DNA of 64,000 nt from Streptomyces olivochromogenes (GCF_001514115.1 NZ_KQ948452.1:598460-662459); one strand, 5' to 3'. Numbered from the stretch's first letter, positions 1 to 12,272 are shown. The notes: a model not told the origin generated them from the letters alone. A program made the numbers and translations.

Positions 1-2884
<2,884 letters not shown>

Positions 2885-2924
2885 TCCGGCCGGACGGGCC
2901 GGGCCCGACACATCACGAAGAACA

Positions 2925-2957
2925 CGGTGCCCCATGGAAACTCCCCATGGGGCACCG
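2925..2957. terminator. Terminator hairpin between convergent uvrA and sugar kinase genes
   Basis: Perfect 13-bp inverted repeat: CGGTGCCCCATGG (2925-2937) pairs with CCATGGGGCACCG (2945-2957), with a 7-base loop. It lies 41 bases past the uvrA stop and 57 bases from the stop of the opposing gene, so it can end transcription from both sides. There is no T-run, as is usual in Streptomyces. Confidence 0.8.
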
Positions 2958-3013
2958 CCCGTTGCACAGTCGGCCGCCCTTGGACCACATCGGTCTCAGA
3001 GGATCCGGCTGCC

Positions 3014-3925
3014 TCAGGGGGCGTCGAGTTCCGCGGCGAACGGGGGCTCCGCGCCCGCTCGTGAGCAGGTGATCGCCGCCGTGCGGGCCGCGAACCGCAG
3101 CAGCTCGCTCCAGCCGTCGGGGCCCAGCTCGGCCAGCGCCGCCGGGGACAGCGCGTCTCGCGCGGCCAGGCCGTGCAGCAGGGCCGCGTTCACCGTGTCT
3201 CCGGCGCCGATGGTGTCCACGACCTCGACCGGCTCACCGGGCACGGAGTGGACGGAGCCGTCCTGGGTGAACACCGTCAGGCCGTCGCCGCCCTGGGTGA
3301 TCACGACGGCCGCGGGACCGGACGCCAGCCATTCGCGCGGGGTGCCGCCCAGCCACAGCGCGTCCTCCTCGGAGAGCTTGAGGAGCGACACCGACGGCAG
3401 CCAGCTCTTGAAGCGGGCCCGATAGGCGTCCGCGTCGGGGATGAGCACGGACCGGATGTTCGGGTCGAGCGTGGTGAACACACCGCGCGCGGCGGCGGCC
3501 CGCATCAGCTCCTCGTAGGCGCTCGCGCCCGGCTCCAGGACCAGTGAGCAGGTCCCGAAGGACACCGCCCGGGTGGCGTCCGGGAGGCGCTCCGGCGCGG
3601 CGAACAGGCGGTCGGCCGTGCCCTCGACGTAGAAGGAGTACGCCGCCGATCCGTCCGCGTCGATGGAGGCGACCGCGAGAGTCGTCGGCTCCGTCCCGCG
3701 CTGCACCGAGGACACGTCGACGCCGGCCTCGCGCAGCCCGCCGAGGAGCGCCTCGCCGAAGGCGTCGTACGAGACCCGGGAGCAGAAGGCGGTGGGGGAG
3801 CCGAGGCGGCCCAGCGCCACGGCCGTGTTGTAGGGGCCGCCGCCGCGCGCGGGCCGCAGGCCTACGAGCGCGCCCGCGCCCTGCGGTACCAGGTCGATCA
3901 GGGCCTCACCGGCGACGACGATCAC
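3014..3925 (-). CDS. PfkB-family carbohydrate kinase (fructokinase-like)
   Basis: 303 aa, the usual size for ribokinase/fructokinase (PfkB) enzymes, which phosphorylate a sugar with ATP in the cytosol. Visible: an N-terminal GGGPYNTAVALGRLG substrate/lid region and the C-terminal signature with anion hole and catalytic Asp, GAGDTVNA (about residues 240-247). Start is GTG at 3925, chosen because the upstream regulator's stop codon overlaps it (GTGA) and GAAAGGA sits in front; the two genes are translationally coupled. The pairing with a LacI-type regulator suggests an inducible sugar or sugar-alcohol pathway. The substrate cannot be read from sequence; fructose is a guess from overall resemblance. 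Confidence 0.88.
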   Translation of the reverse strand: MIVVAGEALIDLVPQGAGALVGLRPARGGGPYNTAVALGRLGSPTAFCSRVSYDAFGEALLGGLREAGVDVSSVQRGTEPTTLAVASIDADGSAAYSFYVEGTADRLFAAPERLPDATRAVSFGTCSLVLEPGASAYEELMRAAAARGVFTTLDPNIRSVLIPDADAYRARFKSWLPSVSLLKLSEEDALWLGGTPREWLASGPAAVVITQGGDGLTVFTQDGSVHSVPGEPVEVVDTIGAGDTVNAALLHGLAARDALSPAALAELGPDGWSELLRFAARTAAITCSRAGAEPPFAAELDAP

Positions 3926-5007
3926 GACAGGGTTCCTTTCGCGGGACTCTTCTGACTCAGGTCGGTGTGGGAGGCCCCGGATGTCCCGGGCGGCTCGGCG
4001 CAGCCGCACGAGGTGCGGTGGACGAAGGCGCAGGGGAGCCGCACGGTGCGGGCCGGGTGGTCCGGCGAGGCGAGCCGTTCCAGGAGCAGCCGGACGGCCT
4101 GCGCGCCGATCTCCTTGCTGGGCTGGGAGATCGCGGTCAGCCGGGGTGCGAACAGATCCGCCCAGGCGAAGTCGTCGAAGCAGCACAGCGCCAGGTCGTC
4201 CGGCACGGACAGACCGCGTTCGCGCAGGGCGCGCAGGGCCCCGATGGTCATCGCGTTGTTTCCGGTGACCAGCGCGGTCGGGGGCGCCGCCAGGGACAGC
4301 AGCGCGTCGGTGGCTCGTTCGGCGGCCGCCGCCTCGGAGTCGCCGTGCGCCACGAGCCGTTCGTCGTAGGGGAGTCCGGCGCCCGCGAGGCCGTGGCGGT
4401 AGCCGGAGATCCGCTCGTTCGTGGTGCTGAACCCGGGCAGGCCCGCGACGAGCCCGATGCGCCGGTGACCCCGTTCGGCGAGATGCCCGACCAGCCGTGC
4501 CATCGGCTCGGCGTTCTCGGCGCAGACCTGGTCGAAGCGGAAGGGGTGGTCGGCCGGGGCCTTGACCAGGCGGTCCAGGAAGACGGTCGGCACGTTGTGC
4601 TGCCCGAGGTAGCGCAGGAGCGCGTCCGGATCGGCGGAGGGCGCGACGATCAGACCGTCGACGCGTCGCTCGTGCAGCAGCTGGACGACCTTCCGCTCGT
4701 GCTGGGGATCGTCGTGCGGATCGGCGAGAAGCAGCCCGTATCCGTGCTCCAGGGCCCCCGCCTCGACGCCCTGGAGGATCTCCGTGAAGTACGGGTTGCT
4801 GATCGCCGACACCGCGAGGCCGATGGACCGGGTGCGTGCGGTGACCAGCGAACGGGCCAGGGTGTTGGGCGTGTAGCCGAGCACGTCGATGGCGTCCAGG
4901 ACGGCCTGACGGGTGTGGGGCAGCACGGGGCGCGTGTCGTTGAGCACATGGGAGACGGTCGCCACGGACACTCCCGCGTGAGCCGCCACGTCGACCATGG
5001 TTGCCAT
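3922..5007 (-). CDS. LacI-family transcriptional regulator
   Basis: 361 aa. N-terminal LacI helix-turn-helix MVDVAAHAGVSVATVSHVLN (about residues 4-23), then a periplasmic-binding-protein-like sensor domain. I chose the ATG at 5007 (MATMVDVAAH) because family members start a few residues before the HTH; an in-frame upstream ATG at 5151 would add 48 residues, and its codons cross the operator at 5099-5126. The stop overlaps the GTG start of the sugar kinase by four bases. It probably represses the regulator-kinase operon in response to a sugar, by analogy with GalR/LacI paralogues. The near-perfect palindrome upstream is the likely binding site. The ligand is unknown. Confidence 0.92.
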   Translation of the reverse strand: MATMVDVAAHAGVSVATVSHVLNDTRPVLPHTRQAVLDAIDVLGYTPNTLARSLVTARTRSIGLAVSAISNPYFTEILQGVEAGALEHGYGLLLADPHDDPQHERKVVQLLHERRVDGLIVAPSADPDALLRYLGQHNVPTVFLDRLVKAPADHPFRFDQVCAENAEPMARLVGHLAERGHRRIGLVAGLPGFSTTNERISGYRHGLAGAGLPYDERLVAHGDSEAAAAERATDALLSLAAPPTALVTGNNAMTIGALRALRERGLSVPDDLALCCFDDFAWADLFAPRLTAISQPSKEIGAQAVRLLLERLASPDHPARTVRLPCAFVHRTSCGCAEPPGTSGASHTDLSQKSPAKGTLS

Positions 5008-5098
5008 CGCCCTGCCTCGCCTCTCCCCGGGCGCCCCACTGGGGCCTTCCCCGAACTCTCGGCCTGCTCCGGCGGGAACGTATCGCATTCGACGGTGG

Positions 5099-5126
5099 AC
5101 GTAAACGCTTGCGCAAACGTTTACGT
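5099..5126. promoter_or_regulatory. Putative LacI-type operator upstream of the regulator-kinase operon
   Basis: 28-bp dyad: arms ACGTAAACG and CGTTTACGT flank a CTTGCGCAAA centre; only one symmetric base pair fails to match. AAACG...CGTTT is the core typical of LacI/GalR operators. On the minus strand a weak -35 (TTTACG, 5100-5105) and -10 (TACGTT, 5077-5082), 17 bp apart, could be occluded by a bound repressor, which implies autoregulation. The site is seen; binding is inferred. Confidence 0.7.
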
Positions 5127-5159
5127 CCTGTGACCCGCACCTTGAGGGCACCGTCGGGG

Positions 5160-5255
5160 CCGCACCTACGAGGACCCCTCGGGCCGCCCCTACGAGGACC
5201 CCTCGGGCCGCACCTATGAGGCCCCTTCGGGTCGCACCTGTGCGGACCCCTTCGG
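5160..5255. repeat. Four tandem 24-bp repeats
   Basis: Units at 5160-5183, 5184-5207, 5208-5231 and 5232-5255, the first two differing by one base. Each contains CCGCACCTACGAGG followed by ACCCCTCGGG or a close variant. Within units 1 and 2, CGAGG-ACC-CCTCG is a short hairpin. The array lies between the LacI-type operator and the Rieske gene, in the 313-base divergent intergenic region 5008-5320. No gene is supported in the array. Confidence 0.85.
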
Positions 5256-5320
5256 GGCGGAATGATCCCTACCGGTATCGTCGGCACACACCACACCCGG
5301 CCCCGACCCGTGGAGACGCC

Positions 5321-5725
5321 ATGCCTGCCCGCCGTACCGTCCTGCGAGGAGCGGCGCTCGCCCCGGTCGCCGGGATCGCTCTCAGCGCCTGCTCCGGCGG
5401 CGGCGGGGGCGGGACGCCGGGGGCGCCGACCGCGCCGGTCGAGCTTGGCGCGGAGAGCGAGGTCGCCAAGGGCGGCGCCACGCTGTACCGGGAAGAGAAC
5501 GTCGTGGTCAGCCGTGCCGAGGACGGCTCCCTGAAGGCGTTCAGCACGATCTGCACGCACGCCGGGTGCGCCATCAACAAGCTTCAGGGCACGACGCTGA
5601 TCTGCCCGTGCCACGGCAGCGAATTCGATGCGGCGACGGGCGAGGTGCTGCAGGCCCCCGCCACCGTGGCGCTGAAGGAGCTGTCCGTGCGGGCCAAGGG
5701 CGGCAGGATCGTCGCGGGTCCCTGA
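5321..5725 (+). CDS. Rieske [2Fe-2S] domain lipoprotein, Tat-type signal
   Basis: 134 aa. N-terminus MPARRTVLRG has a twin-arginine motif, followed by a hydrophobic stretch and lipobox LSAC with Cys24, predicting Tat export as a folded Fe-S protein and lipid anchoring outside the membrane. Gly/Pro-rich linker to about residue 40, then a Rieske domain: Cys78/His80 (CTHAGC) and Cys95/His98 (CPCHGS) bind the cluster, and Cys83/Cys97 form the family disulfide. Start ATG 5321 follows GGAGA. Probably an electron-transfer protein; the partner is not encoded nearby. Single-gene unit, convergent with the next gene. The family is common in Streptomyces but its physiological role is not established. Confidence 0.9.
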   Translation: MPARRTVLRGAALAPVAGIALSACSGGGGGGTPGAPTAPVELGAESEVAKGGATLYREENVVVSRAEDGSLKAFSTICTHAGCAINKLQGTTLICPCHGSEFDAATGEVLQAPATVALKELSVRAKGGRIVAGP

Positions 5726-5764
5726 CCGGGAGTGCGGCGACGCCCGCGTCCCCGGCCGGCCGGG

Positions 5765-6712
5765 TCACTCCCAGTCCCAACCGATGCCCACGATGCCCGA
5801 CCGTACCCGCGGCTCGACGAGATGCACCGAGCGATGGCGCCCGCTGAGGGAAAGCTCCTGGCGGCCGCTGCGCGGCGCCGCCGCGGAGTGCTGGGTGAAC
5901 CGGTGGCAGCGCACGGGCAGCGCATCCTCGGCGAACCGCACCTGGAGGGCGTACTGCCCGCCCGCGAAGCCGAACCCGCGTACGTACTCGCTGGACGCAC
6001 CGGCCGTGCCGTCCTCGAAGCCGTAGCGGAAGAGGAACGTATCTCCTGCGCGCAGCCGCGTGTCGAAGAGCAGCTCGGCGACCAGCACCCCGGTGTCGTG
6101 GTGCCAGCGCACCCGTCCCGTGCGGCAGTTTTCCAGGGCTCGGACCGCCGTGCGCTCCGGGGCGCAACCAGGGTCACCGTGGTGGACGGCCACATAGCGG
6201 TCCACGCCGTCCTTGTAGGCCCGCACGATGTGGTGGGACTCGCGCGCGAGCAGCTCGCGGTGCGTGCCTATCCGGACGAGTTCGTGGTGGCCGAGGGTGT
6301 GCAGCCCGCCGTCGAGCGGCGACTCCAGCTCGGCCAGGAGCCGCTCCAGGACACCGGAGGCCTCCACCAGGGAGCGGTACGAGCGGCCGGTGGGGCGCTG
6401 GGGGTCGCAGCGCTGGTCGGCCTTGGCCAGCAGCCGGATCAGTGACTCGTCCGGGAGCTGGAGGATCTCCTCCAGGGCGCGTACGGCGCGCAGCGACTCG
6501 GGGCGCTGTGGGCGCCGGGCGCCCTGCTGCCAGTAACTCAGGCTCGTGACCCCGACTTTGACCCCGTACCGAGACAGGTGGTGCTGTACGCGCTGCAGGG
6601 GCAGGCCGCGTGCGGCGATCGCGGCGCGCAGCGCGACATGGAAGGGGCCTCCCGCCAGGGCCGTCTCCAGTTCCGCGATGGCGACGTCCGCGTGCTGTGT
6701 GCCGTACCGCAT
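5765..6712 (-). CDS. Uncharacterised helix-turn-helix protein with a beta-rich C-terminal domain
   Basis: 315 aa; start ATG at 6712 with GAAAGG upstream. The first ~80 residues look like an XRE-type DNA-binding domain (LQRVQHHLSRYG then VTSLSYWQQGARRP, about residues 35-70). The middle is helical with many His/Arg. The last ~120 residues (ELLFDTRLRAGDTFLFRYGF... to the C-terminus) look like a beta-sandwich that could bind a ligand or partner. I do not recognise a named family beyond the HTH. Divergent from uvrC across 292 bases that contain a TGTGAA/TTCACA palindrome close to this gene's start, consistent with autoregulation. No membrane segment or signal peptide. Confidence 0.75.
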   Translation of the reverse strand: MRYGTQHADVAIAELETALAGGPFHVALRAAIAARGLPLQRVQHHLSRYGVKVGVTSLSYWQQGARRPQRPESLRAVRALEEILQLPDESLIRLLAKADQRCDPQRPTGRSYRSLVEASGVLERLLAELESPLDGGLHTLGHHELVRIGTHRELLARESHHIVRAYKDGVDRYVAVHHGDPGCAPERTAVRALENCRTGRVRWHHDTGVLVAELLFDTRLRAGDTFLFRYGFEDGTAGASSEYVRGFGFAGGQYALQVRFAEDALPVRCHRFTQHSAAAPRSGRQELSLSGRHRSVHLVEPRVRSGIVGIGWDWE

Positions 6713-6725
6713 GCAGGGGCCTTTC

Positions 6726-6739
6726 TGTGAATGTTCACA
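6726..6739. promoter_or_regulatory. Palindrome upstream of the HTH gene (candidate operator)
   Basis: TGTGAATGTTCACA: two 6-bp arms around TG, 14 bases before the HTH gene's ATG. A matching half site (TTCACA) recurs about 60 bases further into the intergenic region (near 6800). Position suggests autoregulation or divergent control of uvrC. It lacks the four-base spacing of the actinobacterial LexA box GAAC-N4-GTTC. Confidence 0.45.
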
Positions 6740-7004
6740 ACGGCTGGTCAGACCGTTGGACGTGGGTCGTCGGGGGCGCCCGGCCGGCGCGCGGGGCTTG
6801 TTCACACGCGCCTGTCGCTGTCCACGACCCCGAGTTCCCACGCATTGAAGCGTGTTGACCAAGCCCCGACAACACCTGATACGCAACCTACTCAACCTGC
6901 CGTACCGCCCTCTGGCCGATCTGCGATCGCGGTCCCGGCGGCTGAGTCCACAGGCGGGCCGGGAGGTCGTCGCGGTGTCAGCCCTCGCCAGTAGGGTGTG
7001 TGAC

Positions 7005-9215
7005 ATGGCCGACCCCTCCAGCTACCGCCCCAAGCCGGGACAGATCCCGGACTCTCCCGGGGTGTACAAATTCCGCGACGAGCACCGCCGGGTGATCTAC
7101 GTCGGAAAGGCGAAAAGCCTGCGCCAGCGCCTGGCCAGCTACTTCCAGGACCTCGCCGGCCTGCACCCCCGCACCCGCACCATGGTCACCACGGCCGCGT
7201 CCGTGGAGTGGACGGTGGTGTCCACGGAGGTCGAGGCGCTACAGCTGGAGTACTCCTGGATCAAGGAGTACGACCCCCGGTTCAACGTCAAGTACCGCGA
7301 CGACAAGAGCTACCCCTACCTCGCGGTGACGATGAACGAGGAGTTCCCGCGTGTGCAGGTGATGCGCGGCCACAAGCGCAAGGGCGTGCGCTATTTCGGT
7401 CCGTACGGGCACGCGTGGGCGATCCGCGACACCGTCGACCTGCTGCTGCGCGTCTTCCCGGTCCGCACCTGCTCGGCGGGCGTCTTCAAGAACGCCGCCC
7501 GCACCGGCCGCCCCTGCCTCCTCGGCTACATCGGCAAGTGCTCCGCCCCCTGTGTCGGGCGGGTCTCCGACGAGGAACACCGTGAGCTGGCCGAGGAGTT
7601 CTGCGACTTCATGGCCGGCCGTACGGGGACGTACATCCGCCGCCTCGAGCAGCAGATGACGGACGCGGCCGAGGAGATGGAGTACGAGCGGGCGGCCCGT
7701 CTGCGCGACGACATCGAGGCCCTGAAGAAGGCCATGGAGAAGAACGCGGTCGTGCTCGCCGACGCGACCGACGCCGACCTGATGGCCGTCGCCGAGGACG
7801 AGCTGGAAGCCGCCGTGCAGATCTTCCACGTGCGCGGCGGCCGGGTGCGCGGCCAGCGCGGCTGGGTCACCGACAAGGTCGAGGCCGTCACCACCGGTGA
7901 CCTGGTCGAACACGCGCTGCAGCAGCTCTACGGAGAGGAGACGGGCGACTCCGTCCCCAAGGAGGTGCTCGTCCCGGCACTGCCCGACCCCGTGGAGCCC
8001 GTCCAGGAGTGGCTGACCGGGCGCCGCGGGTCGAACGTCTCCCTCCGCATCCCGCAGCGCGGCGACAAGAAGGCGCTCATGGAGACCGTGCAGCGCAACG
8101 CGCTCCAGGCTCTCGGCCTGCACAAGACCAAGCGCGCCTCCGACCTGACCACCCGCTCGCGCGCCCTGGAGGAGATCGCCGGAGCCCTCGACCTGGACAG
8201 CGCCCCGCTCCGGATCGAGTGCTACGACATCTCGCACCTCCAGGGGGACGACGTGGTCGCCTCCATGGTCGTCTTCGAGGACGGGCTGCAGCGCAAGAGC
8301 GAGTACCGGCGCTTCCAGATCAAGGGCTTCGAGGGCCAGGACGACGTCCGCTCCATGCACGAGGTGATCACCCGCCGCTTCAGGCGCTATCTCGCCGAGA
8401 AGGAGCGGACGGGCGAGTGGACGGACGGCGAGAACGCCTCCAGCGACAGGACCTCCGGCGACGGGACCTCCGGCGACGGGACCTCCAGCGACAGGACCTC
8501 CAACGACGGGGCCCCCACTGACGGGACCTCCACCGAAAGCGCTCCCCTGGGGAACACCACTCTGGAAGGTGACACCACGGGGAACGCCTTCGCGGGGAAC
8601 GCCTTCACCGAGGAGGACGGCCGCCCCAAGCGCTTCGCCTACCCTCCGCAGCTCGTCGTCGTCGACGGTGGCCAGCCGCAGGTCGCGGCGGCCCAGAGGG
8701 CCCTCGACGAACTGGGCATCGACGACATCGCCGTCTGCGGCCTCGCCAAGCGCCTGGAGGAGGTCTGGCTGCCGCACGAGGACGACCCGGTGGTCCTGCC
8801 CCGCACCAGCGAGGGCCTGTACCTGCTCCAGCGGGTCCGTGACGAGGCCCACCGCTTCGCCATCACCTACCAGCGCACCAAGCGGGCCAAGCGATTCAAG
8901 GCGAGCCCCCTGGACGAGGTGCCGGGCCTCGGCGAGACCCGCAAGCAGGCGCTGATCAAGCACTTCGGCTCGGTGAAAAAGCTGCGGTCCGCGACCATCG
9001 ACCAGATCTGCGAGGTCCCCGGCATAGGCCGCAAGACGGCCGAGGCGGTCGCCGTGGCCCTCGCCCAGGCGGCTCCGGCCGCACCCGCCGTGAACACGGC
9101 GACTGGAGAGATCATGGAAGACGAGGAAGTCGGGGCGTCCGGTACGACCACGGGCTCCCCGGAGGAGCCCGTGACCGCGGGCGCCTCACACGAGCGACGG
9201 GGGCAGGAGACATGA
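7005..9215 (+). CDS. uvrC: UvrABC excinuclease subunit C
   Basis: 736 aa; makes the 3' and 5' incisions in nucleotide excision repair. Domains in order: GIY-YIG nuclease (about residues 12-95, [20 protein letters not shown]), Cys-rich segment, UVR motif near residue 220, RNase H-like 5' nuclease domain (from about 375), and tandem helix-hairpin-helix (about 635-685: [12 protein letters not shown] and [12 protein letters not shown]). It is longer than the ~610 aa typical of the family because of a repetitive Asp/Gly/Ser/Thr insertion (about residues 475-540) and a C-terminal extension. Start ATG 7005 has no clear RBS but a -10-like TAGGGT (6992-6997) just before it, so it may be leaderless. 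The stop overlaps rapZ (ATGA). Confidence 0.97.
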   Translation: MADPSSYRPKPGQIPDSPGVYKFRDEHRRVIYVGKAKSLRQRLASYFQDLAGLHPRTRTMVTTAASVEWTVVSTEVEALQLEYSWIKEYDPRFNVKYRDDKSYPYLAVTMNEEFPRVQVMRGHKRKGVRYFGPYGHAWAIRDTVDLLLRVFPVRTCSAGVFKNAARTGRPCLLGYIGKCSAPCVGRVSDEEHRELAEEFCDFMAGRTGTYIRRLEQQMTDAAEEMEYERAARLRDDIEALKKAMEKNAVVLADATDADLMAVAEDELEAAVQIFHVRGGRVRGQRGWVTDKVEAVTTGDLVEHALQQLYGEETGDSVPKEVLVPALPDPVEPVQEWLTGRRGSNVSLRIPQRGDKKALMETVQRNALQALGLHKTKRASDLTTRSRALEEIAGALDLDSAPLRIECYDISHLQGDDVVASMVVFEDGLQRKSEYRRFQIKGFEGQDDVRSMHEVITRRFRRYLAEKERTGEWTDGENASSDRTSGDGTSGDGTSSDRTSNDGAPTDGTSTESAPLGNTTLEGDTTGNAFAGNAFTEEDGRPKRFAYPPQLVVVDGGQPQVAAAQRALDELGIDDIAVCGLAKRLEEVWLPHEDDPVVLPRTSEGLYLLQRVRDEAHRFAITYQRTKRAKRFKASPLDEVPGLGETRKQALIKHFGSVKKLRSATIDQICEVPGIGRKTAEAVAVALAQAAPAAPAVNTATGEIMEDEEVGASGTTTGSPEEPVTAGASHERRGQET
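8443..8532 (+). repeat. Six 15-bp in-frame repeats inside uvrC
   Basis: Six consecutive 15-base units, variants of RGCGACRGGACCTCC, each encoding a five-residue S/G/N-D-R/G-T-S motif. They lie within the low-complexity insertion interrupting the UvrC nuclease domain. Unit length is a multiple of three, so copy-number change would keep the frame. Confidence 0.9.
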
Positions 9216-10225
9216 GCGACAACGAACGACAAGAGATCCCAGCACAGACCGGACAACCGGCCGAACAACCGGCCGGACCGCAGACCGGAGAGACGGCCGC
9301 ACCACAGGCCGCCGACGAGACCCAGGGGGGTACGACGATGGAGACGCCCGCGGTGCCCGAAGCCGCCATCCCCGAGCTGGTGATCATCTCCGGGATGTCC
9401 GGGGCGGGCCGGTCGACGGCCGCCAAGTGTCTGGAGGACCTCGGCTGGTTCGTCGTCGACAACCTGCCACCCGCGCTGATCCCCACCATGGTGGAGCTCG
9501 GCGCCCGCTCCCAGGGCAACGTGGCGAGGATCGCGGTCGTCGTCGACGTACGAGGCCGCCGCTTCTTCGACAACCTCCGCGAGTCCCTCGCCGACCTGGA
9601 GGCGAAGAACGTCACCCGGCGGATCGTCTTCCTGGAGTCCTCCGACGAGGCCCTGGTGCGCCGCTTCGAGTCCGTGCGCCGTCCGCATCCCCTCCAGGGC
9701 GACGGCCGCATCGTCGACGGCATCGACGCCGAGCGCGAGCTGCTGCGCGAGCTGCGCGGCGACGCCGACCTGGTCATCGACACCTCCAGCCTGAACGTGC
9801 ACGAGCTGCGCGCCAAGATGGACGCCCAGTTCGCCGGCGAGGAGGAGCCCGAGCTGCGGGCCACCGTCATGTCCTTCGGCTTCAAGTACGGCCTTCCGGT
9901 CGATGCCGACCTGGTCGTGGACATGCGCTTCCTGCCCAACCCGCACTGGGTCCCGGAGCTGCGCCCCTTCACCGGCCTGAACGAGGAGGTGTCGGCGTAC
10001 GTCTTCAACCAGCCCGGCGCCAAGGAGTTCCTCGACCGCTACACCGAGCTGCTCCAGCTCATCGCCGCCGGCTACCGCCGCGAGGGCAAGCGTTATGTGA
10101 CCATCGCGGTCGGCTGCACCGGCGGCAAGCACCGCTCGGTCGCCACCTCCGAGAAGCTCGCCGCCCGCCTCGCCTCGCAGGGTGTGGAGACCGTGGTCGT
10201 CCACCGGGACATGGGGCGCGAGTGA
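9212..10225 (+). CDS. rapZ: RapZ/YvcJ-family nucleotide-binding protein (RNase adapter family)
   Basis: 337 aa. After a ~45-residue Gln/Pro/Ala-rich N-terminal segment comes the P-loop GMSGAGRST (about residues 61-69; Arg in place of the usual Lys before Ser-Thr, as in actinobacterial relatives). The C-terminal domain carries the conserved [10 protein letters not shown]. In E. coli RapZ delivers the sRNA GlmZ to RNase E; in B. subtilis YvcJ binds and hydrolyses GTP. The actinobacterial role is not settled. The ATG overlaps the uvrC stop; an internal ATG at 9338 ([11 protein letters not shown]) is an alternative that would drop the disordered segment. Overlaps yvcK at its 3' end (GTGA). Confidence 0.95.
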   Translation: MSDNERQEIPAQTGQPAEQPAGPQTGETAAPQAADETQGGTTMETPAVPEAAIPELVIISGMSGAGRSTAAKCLEDLGWFVVDNLPPALIPTMVELGARSQGNVARIAVVVDVRGRRFFDNLRESLADLEAKNVTRRIVFLESSDEALVRRFESVRRPHPLQGDGRIVDGIDAERELLRELRGDADLVIDTSSLNVHELRAKMDAQFAGEEEPELRATVMSFGFKYGLPVDADLVVDMRFLPNPHWVPELRPFTGLNEEVSAYVFNQPGAKEFLDRYTELLQLIAAGYRREGKRYVTIAVGCTGGKHRSVATSEKLAARLASQGVETVVVHRDMGRE

Positions 10226-11292
10226 CCGGACGTGCCGCACTGCGGCTGAGCAGGCTGCGCCGGGTCGCCTCCGAGGGACGCGGCGACAGGCCCGCCGAGG
10301 CGCGCGGCGGGAAGCCGCGCCGCCGGGGTGCCCAGCCCAAGGTCGTCGCCCTCGGCGGCGGCATGGGGCTGTCCGCCTCGCTCGCCGCGCTGCGCCGGAT
10401 CACCGGCGACCTCACCGCCGTCGTCACCGTGGCCGACGACGGCGGTTCCAGCGGGCGTCTGCGTGACGAGCTGGGCGTGCTGCCGCCCGGCGACCTGCGC
10501 AAGGCCCTGGCCGCGCTGTGCGGCGACGACGACTGGGGCCAGACCTGGGCCCGCGTCATCCAGCACCGTTTCCAGTCCCAGGGCGATCTGCACGAGCACG
10601 CGGTCGGCAATCTCCTGATCGTCGCCCTGTGGGAACAGCTCGGCGACCATGTCCAGGCCCTGGACCTGGTCGGCAGGCTTCTCGGCGCGCACGGCCGGGT
10701 GCTGCCCATGTCCGCCGTACCCCTGGAGCTCCAGGCCTTGGTCAAGGGGCACGACCCGGAGCGGCCCGAGGACGTGGAGACCGTACGGGGACAGGCGACC
10801 GTGGCCCTCACCCCCGGCGAGGTGCAGTCCGTGCACGTCGTCCCCGCCGACCCGCCCGCCGTCCCCGAGGCCGTGGCGGCGGTCCTCGACGCCGACTGGG
10901 TGGTCCTCGGCCCCGGCTCCTGGTTCTCCTCGGTGATTCCGCACCTTCTCGTGCCCGAGCTCCTCGATGCGCTCACCGAGACGAAGGCGCGCCGGGTACT
11001 CTCCCTGAACCTCGCCCCGCAGCCCGGAGAAACCGAGGGCTTCTCCCCGCAGCGTCATTTGGAGGTTTTGGGACGACACGCCCCTAAACTCGCCCTGGAC
11101 GTGGTGCTGGCCGACGAGGCCGCCGTGCCCGATCGCGACTCACTCACCGATGCCGCCCAGCGGTTCGGCGCCGCGGTCGAGCTGGCGCCGGTGGCCCGGA
11201 CCGACGGATCTCCGCGGCACGACCCGGAGCTGTTGGCCGCCGCGTACGACCGTATTTTTCGGATGCATGGAAGGATCGGCCCATGGCGATGA
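10222..11292 (+). CDS. yvcK: Gluconeogenesis factor YvcK/CofD-like protein
   Basis: 356 aa, CofD/UPF0052 fold. After a basic ~35-residue N-terminus comes the nucleotide-binding [13 protein letters not shown] and the conserved [26 protein letters not shown]. In B. subtilis and mycobacteria YvcK/CuvA binds UDP-sugars and supports cell-wall synthesis on gluconeogenic carbon. Start GTG 10222 overlaps the rapZ stop (GTGA); its last ten bases overlap whiA. The rapZ-yvcK-whiA linkage is a hallmark of Gram-positive genomes and argues for co-transcription. Confidence 0.95.
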   Translation: MTGRAALRLSRLRRVASEGRGDRPAEARGGKPRRRGAQPKVVALGGGMGLSASLAALRRITGDLTAVVTVADDGGSSGRLRDELGVLPPGDLRKALAALCGDDDWGQTWARVIQHRFQSQGDLHEHAVGNLLIVALWEQLGDHVQALDLVGRLLGAHGRVLPMSAVPLELQALVKGHDPERPEDVETVRGQATVALTPGEVQSVHVVPADPPAVPEAVAAVLDADWVVLGPGSWFSSVIPHLLVPELLDALTETKARRVLSLNLAPQPGETEGFSPQRHLEVLGRHAPKLALDVVLADEAAVPDRDSLTDAAQRFGAAVELAPVARTDGSPRHDPELLAAAYDRIFRMHGRIGPWR

Positions 11293-12272
11293 CGGCAGCG
11301 GTGAAGGATGAAATTTCCCGGCTCCCCGTCACCCGGACCTGCTGCAGAAAGGCGGAGGTCTCCGCCATTCTGCGGTTCGCCGGCGGCCTCCACCTGGTGA
11401 GCGGCCGGATTGTGATCGAGGCGGAGCTGGACACCGCGATGGCGGCGCGCCGGCTCAAGCGGGACATTCTGGAGATCTTCGGCCACAGCTCCGAACTGAT
11501 CGTGATGGCGCCCGGCGGTCTGCGCCGCGGCTCCCGGTATGTCGTACGCGTCGTCGCGGGCGGCGACCAGCTGGCCCGCCAGACGGGGCTGGTGGACGGC
11601 CGTGGGCGCCCGATCCGGGGCCTCCCGCCGCAGGTGGTCTCGGGGGCCACCTGCGACGCCGAGGCGGCCTGGCGCGGGGCGTTCCTGGCGCACGGCTCGC
11701 TCACCGAGCCGGGCCGCTCCTCCTCCCTGGAGGTGACCTGCCCGGGTCCGGAGGCCGCGCTCGCGCTCGTCGGCGCCGCCCGTCGGCTCTCGATCGCCGC
11801 GAAGGCCCGCGAGGTGCGCGGTGTGGACCGCGTCGTAGTCCGTGACGGAGACGCGATCGGCGCGCTGCTCACCCGTCTCGGAGCACACGAGTCGGTGCTG
11901 GCCTGGGAGGAGCGGCGGATGCGCCGCGAGGTCCGCGCCACGGCCAACCGGCTCGCCAACTTCGACGACGCCAACCTGCGCCGCTCGGCCCGTGCCGCCG
12001 TCGCTGCCGGGGCCCGCGTGCAGCGCGCCCTGGAGATCCTCGCGGACGAGGTGCCGGAGCACCTCGCGGCCGCCGGACGGCTGCGCATGGAGCACAAGCA
12101 GGCCTCCCTGGAGGAGCTGGGCGCGCTCGCCGACCCGCCGCTGACCAAGGACGCCGTCGCCGGCCGTATCCGGCGGCTGCTCGCGATGGCCGACAAGCGG
12201 GCCCAGGACCTCGGCATCCCCGGGACGGAGTCGAACCTCACCGAGGAGATGGCGGACAACCTCGCGGGCTGA
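11283..12272 (+). CDS. whiA: Sporulation transcription regulator WhiA
   Basis: 329 aa, full length. Begins [18 protein letters not shown], then a homing-endonuclease-like (LAGLIDADG) domain that is catalytically inactive in the family, and a C-terminal HTH (about residues 270-315). In Streptomyces WhiA acts with WhiB to switch aerial hyphae from growth to sporulation septation, activating ftsZ and other genes. ATG 11283 is preceded by GAAGGA and lies inside the 3' end of yvcK, so translation is coupled; a second in-frame ATG two codons on is possible. Followed by a strong terminator. Confidence 0.97.
   Translation: MAMTAAVKDEISRLPVTRTCCRKAEVSAILRFAGGLHLVSGRIVIEAELDTAMAARRLKRDILEIFGHSSELIVMAPGGLRRGSRYVVRVVAGGDQLARQTGLVDGRGRPIRGLPPQVVSGATCDAEAAWRGAFLAHGSLTEPGRSSSLEVTCPGPEAALALVGAARRLSIAAKAREVRGVDRVVVRDGDAIGALLTRLGAHESVLAWEERRMRREVRATANRLANFDDANLRRSARAAVAAGARVQRALEILADEVPEHLAAAGRLRMEHKQASLEELGALADPPLTKDAVAGRIRRLLAMADKRAQDLGIPGTESNLTEEMADNLAG

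Noticed and set aside
5001..5219. Small plus-strand frame over the LacI operator and the 24-bp repeats
   Set aside because: No ribosome site, Arg/Leu/Pro low complexity imposed by the repeats, and it crosses a regulatory palindrome.
6726..6739. Palindrome as a LexA (SOS) box for uvrC
   Set aside because: Actinobacterial LexA sites need GAAC-N4-GTTC; this has GAA-TG-TTC spacing and lies far from uvrC.
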